64,000 nucleotides of DNA from positions 1-64,000 of the forward strand of contig JALSMA010000034.1 in NCBI GenBank assembly GCA_026988015.1, in the 5' to 3' direction. This document shows, piece after piece, positions 58,258-64,000 of this stretch. How positions within the stretch are numbered: the first letter of the stretch is position 1; each line of letters starts with the position of its first letter. The DNA comes from Desulfobulbaceae bacterium. GTDB taxonomy: Bacteria; Desulfobacterota; Desulfobulbia; Desulfobulbales; Desulfocapsaceae. The notes under the pieces were generated by a model. The model saw only the letters and a program-made list of their open reading frames with translations. It made no database searches and was not told the origin of the DNA. The position numbers and the translations under genes are program-made.

Positions 58258-58809
58258 TCAGGACAGAAGTATTCCCACAATCAGAAGAGCCACTCCTCCG
58301 CCTGTAAGTATCCAGTCCAGAGGACGATAGCGGAAGATAATCAACCCGGTCAGAGTCAGCAGTAAGATGGCAATACAGGTAAAATCGGCAATGACCAACC
58401 AGGTGGTACTGGTTTTGAATACCTTGTGGATACTGTTGAGTCTGTTCCAGGGCTGTTGCGGGCTTTTGTCAATTTTCTTCATTTCCCCCTTCTTAGGGTC
58501 AATGATAAAAGTTGTCTTTCCGTGTGACCCGTAGAGAAATTCTATGGTCTGACCGCCCCGTATCCGGATTACAGTGGGATCATCACTGCGGCCTATCTGC
58601 TCTTTGTAAAAATCAATGAACTGACGCATGATTGCGGTGTCCGATTTCTTGACACTGGAGGTTGTAATTTCCTTGTCTATGAAGTAGTCAAAGCTTTTCC
58701 TGTGGTTTAACAGGATACCGGTGAGACAGTAAAAGATCACCAGTGCAGCCAGTGTCAATCCGGTCCAGCGGTGCAGTTTACGAAACAGATGCAGGGTTGA
58801 AGGTTTCAT
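58258..58809 (-). CDS. PepSY-associated membrane protein
   Basis: A 183-residue protein with the PepSY-TM opening (LHRWTGLTLAALVIFYCLTGILLNHR), a periplasmic PepSY-like region (about 35-125; TVIRIRGGQTIEFLYGSHG, TTFIIDPKKGEMKKI), the WNRLNSIHK segment and two further helices at the C-terminus. Such proteins accompany iron or flavin/heme reductase systems and siderophore uptake. It is divergent from the riboswitch-cbiK unit, but no direct link is shown. Confidence 0.8.
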   Translation of the reverse strand: MKPSTLHLFRKLHRWTGLTLAALVIFYCLTGILLNHRKSFDYFIDKEITTSSVKKSDTAIMRQFIDFYKEQIGRSDDPTVIRIRGGQTIEFLYGSHGKTTFIIDPKKGEMKKIDKSPQQPWNRLNSIHKVFKTSTTWLVIADFTCIAILLLTLTGLIIFRYRPLDWILTGGGVALLIVGILLS

Positions 58810-58948
58810 GTTGTTAGAAGTGGTAGTTATGATATTGTTTTTGATCTGTTTCCCATTTCAGTGAACGGTACCAGTAAAGATGTCGATACACTCTATATGG
58901 TGTCGGCAATGTTGTCAAACACTGAATGTATGGTTTCGGTGAACTTTC

Positions 58949-58977
58949 TTGACACTGAAATGATCTCATAGTAGACT
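58949..58977 (+). promoter_or_regulatory. Sigma-70 promoter of the cobalamin riboswitch transcript
   Basis: TTGACA (58949-58954), a 17-base spacer and TAGACT (58972-58977). The predicted start at about 58984 is a few bases ahead of the riboswitch P1 stem, which fits well. Confidence 0.65.
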
Positions 58978-58988
58978 CCTATGCAGTA

Positions 58989-59152
58989 TTTTCAGGTTCT
59001 GCGAAAGCAGATGAAGAGGGAATCCGGTGTAAATCCGGGATGGGCCCGCCGCTGTAACCGGGGACGAATTTCGCTGAAAGCCACTGTCATTATTGAGTGA
59101 TGGGAAGGCGCGAAAAGAGGGTGATCCGGAAGTCAGAAGACCTGCCTGAAAA
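58989..59152 (+). ncRNA. Cobalamin (B12) riboswitch aptamer
   Basis: The closing P1 stem pairs TTTTCAGG (58989-58996) with CCTGAAAA (59145-59152). In order inside it are AGAGGGAATCCGGTGTAAAT, the B12-box region CCGCCGCTGTAACCGG, GCCACTG, ATGGGAAGG and the AGTCAGAAGACCTGCC signature. All conserved blocks of the class are present, so it should bind adenosylcobalamin or a related corrinoid. Confidence 0.95.
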
Positions 59153-59212
59153 AGATTTCATGTCCTAGGCAAAGGAGTGAGATTGTAGATATATCTGGGA
59201 TAAAGACGGGAC

Positions 59213-59250
59213 ATCTCGGGTCAATTATTCAATTGGTCCGGGATTTTTTT
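59213..59250 (+). terminator. Riboswitch expression-platform terminator
   Basis: ATCTCGGGTCAATT (59213-59226) pairs with AATTGGTCCGGGAT (59231-59244) over all 14 positions, allowing three G-U pairs, with an ATTC loop and a T7 run. It lies between the B12 aptamer and the cbiK ribosome-binding site, implying cobalamin-dependent premature termination. Confidence 0.8.
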
Positions 59251-59283
59251 GTTTTCCCGGATCGTGAAGAGGAGGTTCCTATT

Positions 59284-60270
59284 ATGAGGGTAACAATTTT
59301 TTTTACGATAGCACTGCTGTTTCTTTGTGCCGCAACTACAAGTTTTGCCAGTGATGCCTGGAAGGTAGAACACAAGAATGCCGTGGTACTGGCCATGTTT
59401 GGAACAACGGTGGAGCCGGCCCTTGAGGGGTTGCTCAATATCCGGACCAAGATGATAAAAAAGTATCCGAATACTCCTGTGCGGATAGCTTTCACTTCAA
59501 ACATTATTCGTAAAAAATGGCAGCATCGAGCGGAAGATCCAGCCTATATCAAGGCCCATCCTGAAATTCCAGCGGAAGTTCTTCATGTAAAAACACCGCT
59601 AGCCACCATTGCTGATTTACAGAATGAGGGCTATGATACCATCGTTGTTCAGCCGACTCATATTGCCATGGGTGAAGAGTTCCTTGATCTTGCTACTTAT
59701 GTTGACAGCCTGATGCGGATGGGTACAATGAAAAAACCCAAGTATAAACCCTTCCACAAAGTAGTACTTGGTCGCCCTGCTCTTGGAACATACGGCATGA
59801 ATCATCCTTACGCTGAAGATATTATGACTGTAGCCAAGGCGTTATCCGGGGATGCAGAAATTGCCAGGAAAGAGAAGGCTGCTCTGGTTTATATGGGGCA
59901 CGGCAATGAATATTTTCCTTCAGCAGGCGCCTACCTTGAGTTTGCTGCCCGGATGAGGGAACTCTATCCTGATGTTGTGACAACAATTGGAAATGTTGAA
60001 GGTTTTCCAGCGATAGCTGATGTTATGGACAATCTGAAGCTCTATGGTGTAAAAAAAGTGGTCTTAAAACCCTGCATGGTGGTGGCTGGGGATCATTCCA
60101 TGAATGATATGGCCGGGCCTGATGCTGATTCTTGGAAGTCTGTTCTTGAAAAGAATGGTTTTGAGGTGGTAACAGTTGAACGTGGTCTTGGTGAAGAAGA
60201 TGCCTTTGCTGATATCTTTATCTCCCATGCTGAGGATGCCGCAAAAGATGCTGGTATTGTCTTGAAGTAA
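59284..60270 (+). CDS. cbiK: Periplasmic sirohydrochlorin cobaltochelatase (CbiK, CbiKp type)
   Basis: Class II chelatase inserting Co(II) into sirohydrochlorin. ATG 59284 has GGAGG about nine bases upstream and gives 328 residues with a clear signal peptide (MRVTIFFTIALLFLCAATT...) cleaved near SFA-SD. Metal-binding residues are His206 (MGHGNEY), Glu239 (NVEGFP) and His271 (GDHSMND), with E-to-H spacing as in characterised CbiK. Export recalls the periplasmic CbiKp of Desulfovibrio, which binds heme and may act in metal or tetrapyrrole transport rather than B12 synthesis. It is controlled by a B12 riboswitch. Confidence 0.92.
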   Translation: MRVTIFFTIALLFLCAATTSFASDAWKVEHKNAVVLAMFGTTVEPALEGLLNIRTKMIKKYPNTPVRIAFTSNIIRKKWQHRAEDPAYIKAHPEIPAEVLHVKTPLATIADLQNEGYDTIVVQPTHIAMGEEFLDLATYVDSLMRMGTMKKPKYKPFHKVVLGRPALGTYGMNHPYAEDIMTVAKALSGDAEIARKEKAALVYMGHGNEYFPSAGAYLEFAARMRELYPDVVTTIGNVEGFPAIADVMDNLKLYGVKKVVLKPCMVVAGDHSMNDMAGPDADSWKSVLEKNGFEVVTVERGLGEEDAFADIFISHAEDAAKDAGIVLK

Positions 60271-60313
60271 TATCAGATACTCCCCTGGAACATCAGGGGT
60301 GTATTTGTCCACT

Positions 60314-60344
60314 GGCTGTTGTCTGCTTTGGGCAGGCAACAGCC
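60314..60344 (+). terminator. Hairpin after cbiK
   Basis: GGCTGTTGTCTGC (60314-60326) pairs with GCAGGCAACAGCC (60332-60344), 13 pairs with one G-U, 5-base loop. A ten-T run lies about 20 bases beyond rather than directly behind it, so termination may be partial and the next genes may be read through from cbiK. Confidence 0.55.
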
Positions 60345-60553
60345 GGCCCAGTAGTTGAATTCTCTTTTTTTTTTCGTTTTTCCTAATAGTTCTCCGGTCT
60401 CTTCAGTTGTCTTTCTGCAGCGCTTTTTATAGTCTCCTTTTGTTCCCGGTGTTGATATCACTATTTTCTTTACGGGCTTGTTATTCCAGACGAAGAGTCG
60501 TAAAATGTCCTTTATTAAAGGACAACAATCAATCAAATGACAAGGAGAAATTC

Positions 60554-61159
60554 ATGGATTTTAAAGAACACCTTAAAATTGCCTGGGAGACCACCCTGCA
60601 GTTTGTGGTGCCGGTTATTTTGCTCACTCTGGTTCAGATGCTTGTCATTACCATCAGTCTGGGAATTCTGGCACCGGTAACCACCGCAGGGTATGTTCAG
60701 TCTCTGCTGAGGGCCATTCGCGAGGGACGCGAACCCAGGGTTGGAGATCTGTTTTCTGAGATGCGCCTCTTTTTGCCCCTGTTTGTTTATGGGTTGCTGG
60801 TGGTACTTTTGACGTTTCTCGGACTTATGCTGCTGGTAGTACCCGGTTTGCTTGTTGCTGCATTTATTGTATTTTCGACGATCTACATGATTCCTCTTAT
60901 GACAGACAGGGATATGGGGCTGATTGAGGCCATTAAAGAGTCCTGGGCCATGGCTGTTCGTAAACCAGTGGATGATCAACTGGTATTTATGGTTCTTTAT
61001 CTCCTTATTCTTTCCATTGGTGGTTCCATTCCTCTGGCGCTGCTTTTTGCTCAGCCCCTTGCAACTTTTCTGATGCTGATTGTTTATGAAGAACGTCTGC
61101 TGGATGATCAACTGGTAATTGATCAGGAGCCTCCCCCGGTTCCTGATCAGGATGCGTGA
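60554..61159 (+). CDS. Polytopic membrane protein, hypothetical
   Basis: A 201-residue protein starting at ATG 60554 (MDFKEHLKIAWETTL), with AAGGAG seven bases upstream; the frame is open further upstream without a good start. About five hydrophobic segments follow, with LGILAPVTTAGYVQSLLRAIREGREPRVGDLFSEMRLF between them, resembling DUF975/YciC-type or glycerophosphodiester phosphodiesterase membrane domains, a weak resemblance. The acidic, Pro-rich C-terminus (QEPPPVPDQDA) is cytoplasmic. It ends 13 bases before the large radical SAM fusion gene, so the two are probably one operon. Confidence 0.75.
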   Translation: MDFKEHLKIAWETTLQFVVPVILLTLVQMLVITISLGILAPVTTAGYVQSLLRAIREGREPRVGDLFSEMRLFLPLFVYGLLVVLLTFLGLMLLVVPGLLVAAFIVFSTIYMIPLMTDRDMGLIEAIKESWAMAVRKPVDDQLVFMVLYLLILSIGGSIPLALLFAQPLATFLMLIVYEERLLDDQLVIDQEPPPVPDQDA

Positions 61160-61172
61160 GTGGCAACAGTAG

Positions 61173-64000
61173 ATGAAAAAAAATGATCACAGTGGTGTTG
61201 ACGGGTGGGAGCGCTTTGAACTCCCTGAAGGTGCTTTGTATATACAGCCTGAAATTCCGGACTGGATAGTTGTTTCAGAAGGGGCTGATCAGGTAATCAG
61301 GTCTGGTGAAGTCCATGCCGCCGGAAGCTATGAAGGGGAATTGTTGCGTGGTGCTTTTAGCGTGGAATCGGAACAGCCTTATGCAGGGAGAGCTGCGACA
61401 CTTGGGCTCAATCACCTGAAAGAGTGTTGGTTTCATATTACCGACACCTGTAATCTCAGCTGTCGGCACTGCCTCTTTGCGGCATCGCCTGCAAAGAGGC
61501 AGCATCTTAGCCACAAGTTGTTAAACAGGAGTGTGGCGGAGGCACTGGCCCTTGGCTGTCGCCTCTTTTCCTTCACTGGTGGCGAACCTTTCCTTTACCC
61601 TGATTTTTTGTCCATCGTTGAGAGTCTTCTTCAGGAAAATCGTGATGTGCATGTCGCTGTACTCACTAACGGTACACTGCTTAAGCGGTCTCTTGATCTG
61701 ATTGCAACCTTTGACAGGCTTCATCTTCAGGTAAGTCTTGATGGTGTTGAAGAGAGTCATGACAGGCTGCGTGGCAGGGGAAGTTACCGGAAACTGATGG
61801 AAAACCTTGTTTCCATGCGTGCCGTAGCAGTTCCTTTCACCCTTTCAGTGGCCATAAGCCGTGAGAATATCAGGGATTTGTCACATATCGTAGATGTTGC
61901 GGATGAAGTTGGGGCATCTTCCATTCACCTGCTCTACCATTTTGTCCGGGGAAACGGCAGTCAGGATCAGTTTGTTACTCCCGGGGAGATTTTTCCCTAC
62001 CTTCTGGCGGCCTGGAAACGAGCCACTGAACTGGGTTTGACCATTGATAATATTGAGAGTTTGCGGAGTCAGGTCTTTTCAACACCTGGTACCAGGTATG
62101 ATCTTTCCAATACTGCCTGGGAATCTCTGGCTATCGGTCCGGATGGTGTGATCTACCCATCACCTGCACTGGTTGGTATGGAAGAATGTTCCTGCGGGCA
62201 CCTGGAACAGGGTCTGTCTGAAGTGTGGAAAACGAGTCCGGTTCTCAATGCTGTTCGTAAATCGAGCCTCAAGGACTCCTGCCGCTATCAAAACAATTCT
62301 TTGAAATATCTGGTGGGTGGTGGCGATATCGATCACAGTTTCTTGTCTGGGGGAGAATGGGTGGGCTATGATCCTTACCTTGCACTGTACAATCGTATTG
62401 CTCTGCAACTGATTGAAGAGCAGGTGGCCACCTATTGTTATCAGGGTAAGGGACTTGTTTTACTGCGAATGGGAGATGTACGGCATGATTGTCTGGAGAT
62501 GGATGACGCGGGAACAGACGTTGCTTTGACTCACTGTAACTGTCTTATCTCACTGGCGTCAGACTCCGGGCACAGTTCTGTGAGAGAGTTTTATGGTGAG
62601 GCGGCAGTTTTGGCCAAAGAGGATATTATCAATCCACTGGCACCGGCCCAGGCAGAGGCTGACTTTCTCCCGGAGAAAACCCGGAAACATTCATACGGCT
62701 GTGGCAGTCCGGTGACGGATGGTGCTCCCCAGGAAGGTGAGACCCTAGTTGACCTGGGTTCCGGTTCCGGTATTGAGTGTTTTATGGCATCGGATTCTGT
62801 GGGGAAGAGCGGGTTTGTTTACGGCATTGATATGACAGATGAAATGCTCGCTCTTGCCAACAAGTCAAAGGCAGAGGTTGCAGAACACCTAGGTTATGCC
62901 AATGTGGAATTTAGAAAGGGCTTTCTTGAGGCAATTCCCTTGAATGAAGGAGTTGCAGATGTGGTTATCTCAAACTGTGTAATCAATCTCAGTCCTGATA
63001 AGCGGATGACATATCAGGAAATCTATAGGATTTTAAAGCCCGGTGGCAGGTTGGTGGTTTCAGATATAGTAACTGATATCGCCATTCCTGCTCGATTGAA
63101 AAATAATGTGCGATATCGTGGAGAGTGTCTTGGCGGGGCCATGCAGCAGGAAGAGCTGGTTGCCATGATGGAGGCGACCGGATTCACTGCAATTCACTTT
63201 ATAAAGCGTTTTCCTTACCGTCAGGTCGAGGGAATGGACTTTTATTCACTCACTTATGAGGCCGTCCGCCCAGCCGTTGAGGTAGCGGAATCAGTCACCT
63301 TCAACGATGTGATTTACAGGGGTCCCCATGGAGCGATCCATACTGAATCCGGGATTTTGCTGATAAAGGGACGGCGGATGACACTCCCTGTTCATGAACT
63401 GGCTGGGTTAGGGGACTCTGTTTTTGTCCTTGATGACCAGGGGGCTGTCAGTAATGTGGAGATGAAAAATTCCTGTTGTACTCTCCAGACAGAGATTAAT
63501 GGGCTCACAGAGAGTTGCTGTGATTCTGTTGAACTAGATTGTTGTGATGGCAGCGATATCTCCGGAGTGGAAAAGGGGCGAAAGGATGCAGGCTGTATGG
63601 TTTGCGGGGCTGATTTACATTATTTTATTGACCCGAAAGAGATGGCCTGCAGCTATTGCGGTCGTTCGTTTTCTGTCAATGGATGTTGTGCCAACAGCCA
63701 TTTTGTCTGTGACAGCTGTCATAAGCAAAGTGGAACTGAGGTGATCAGAGCGATCTGCAGTGCTACTGGAGAGCAGGATCTTATTCGCTTGCTGGAATTG
63801 ATCCGTAGCCACCCGGCCATCCCCATGCATGGGCCTGAGCACCACGCCATGATACCAGGCATCATCCTGGCCTGCTACAGGAATTCCGGCGGAGACATTA
63901 AGGCAGAAACCATTGTTACCGGTATCCGGCGCGGCGGAGATATTCCCGGTGGTGTATGTGGCTTCTGGGGCGCGTGCGGTGCAGCGGTAGGAGCCGGGAT
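61173..64000 (+). CDS. Radical SAM / ArsM-like methyltransferase / DUF5714-like fusion protein (3' end outside window)
   Basis: One open frame of at least 942 codons from ATG 61173 (a TAG directly precedes it) to the window edge. Residues 1-85: N-terminal domain of unknown type. About 86-400: radical SAM domain with CNLSCRHC (Cys93, Cys97, Cys100), GGEPF (136-140) and a Cys-containing CSCGHL tail. About 480-690: class I methyltransferase with VDLGSGSG (526-533) and cysteines 510, 602 (SNCVINLSPDK) and 652 (ECLGGAM) placed as in arsenite methyltransferase ArsM. About 700-800: beta-rich region with Cys-Cys pairs at 768-769, 782-783 and 790-791. From 808: zinc ribbon (CMVCG, CSYCG) and a DUF5714-like HGPEHHAMIPGIIL (from 886) and GGVCGFWGACGAA. 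Substrate unknown. Confidence 0.85.
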   Translation, partial: MKKNDHSGVDGWERFELPEGALYIQPEIPDWIVVSEGADQVIRSGEVHAAGSYEGELLRGAFSVESEQPYAGRAATLGLNHLKECWFHITDTCNLSCRHCLFAASPAKRQHLSHKLLNRSVAEALALGCRLFSFTGGEPFLYPDFLSIVESLLQENRDVHVAVLTNGTLLKRSLDLIATFDRLHLQVSLDGVEESHDRLRGRGSYRKLMENLVSMRAVAVPFTLSVAISRENIRDLSHIVDVADEVGASSIHLLYHFVRGNGSQDQFVTPGEIFPYLLAAWKRATELGLTIDNIESLRSQVFSTPGTRYDLSNTAWESLAIGPDGVIYPSPALVGMEECSCGHLEQGLSEVWKTSPVLNAVRKSSLKDSCRYQNNSLKYLVGGGDIDHSFLSGGEWVGYDPYLALYNRIALQLIEEQVATYCYQGKGLVLLRMGDVRHDCLEMDDAGTDVALTHCNCLISLASDSGHSSVREFYGEAAVLAKEDIINPLAPAQAEADFLPEKTRKHSYGCGSPVTDGAPQEGETLVDLGSGSGIECFMASDSVGKSGFVYGIDMTDEMLALANKSKAEVAEHLGYANVEFRKGFLEAIPLNEGVADVVISNCVINLSPDKRMTYQEIYRILKPGGRLVVSDIVTDIAIPARLKNNVRYRGECLGGAMQQEELVAMMEATGFTAIHFIKRFPYRQVEGMDFYSLTYEAVRPAVEVAESVTFNDVIYRGPHGAIHTESGILLIKGRRMTLPVHELAGLGDSVFVLDDQGAVSNVEMKNSCCTLQTEINGLTESCCDSVELDCCDGSDISGVEKGRKDAGCMVCGADLHYFIDPKEMACSYCGRSFSVNGCCANSHFVCDSCHKQSGTEVIRAICSATGEQDLIRLLELIRSHPAIPMHGPEHHAMIPGIILACYRNSGGDIKAETIVTGIRRGGDIPGGVCGFWGACGAAVGAG

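Overview
The window looks like chromosomal DNA of a strictly anaerobic sulfur-metabolising Desulfobacterota bacterium, most likely Desulfobulbales (Desulfocapsa/Desulfotalea-like). This rests on a TusA/DsrE/YeeE sulfur-relay cluster, a signal-peptide-bearing CbiK cobaltochelatase under a cobalamin riboswitch, a probable selenoprotein, a DUF5714 fusion protein, and nitrogen-fixation genes. It is an inference from gene content. Base composition is visibly A/T-richer over the first 14 kb than over 34-53 kb. I see no rRNA, tRNA, CRISPR array, prophage or insertion sequence.

Layout: 0.2-9.8 kb is a leftward housekeeping run (dnaN, gyrB, gyrA, gpsA, an AI-2E-family membrane protein, an unknown gene). 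10.1-14.1 kb holds a serine hydrolase and the divergent tusA-dsrE-dsrE-orf57 / yeeE sulfur cluster. 14.3-21.1 kb runs rightward: 5-formyl-THF cyclo-ligase, HDAC-like deacetylase, an HD-GYP response regulator, gatC, gatA, hisC, cmk; Pal is convergent. 22.2-24.8 kb is a polar amino-acid ABC transporter, 25.1-30.7 kb an RND tripartite pump, 31.1 kb an orphan Cache-HAMP protein. 32.3-34.1 kb has a permease-arsR pair divergent from a small Fe-S-type protein with an in-frame TGA and a SECIS-like hairpin. 34.1-37.6 kb: rlmKL, a thioredoxin-like protein, a YegS-type lipid kinase.

37.8-48.4 kb is one leftward nitrogen operon, urtABCDE followed by ureDABCEFG. Divergent from it run nifE-nifN-nifB (49.0-53.1 kb). 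The 572-bp region between them holds a GG-N10-GC sigma-54 promoter facing each way, plus one perfect NifA-type upstream site (TGT-N10-ACA). Urea import and hydrolysis and FeMo-cofactor synthesis therefore appear to share a nitrogen-control region. nifHDK is not in the window. 53.3-58.8 kb carries two small lipoproteins, a short coiled-coil ORF, an inverted-repeat element, an adenylate cyclase, a CysZ/EI24-like protein, radA and a PepSY-TM protein. 59-64 kb carries promoter, cobalamin riboswitch, intrinsic terminator and periplasmic cbiK, then a membrane protein and a very large reading frame that leaves the window. That frame joins a radical SAM domain, an ArsM-like methyltransferase with its three cysteines, Cys-Cys pairs, and a DUF5714-like C-terminus. 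The two most interesting items are this fusion and the candidate selenoprotein at 33857-34081.
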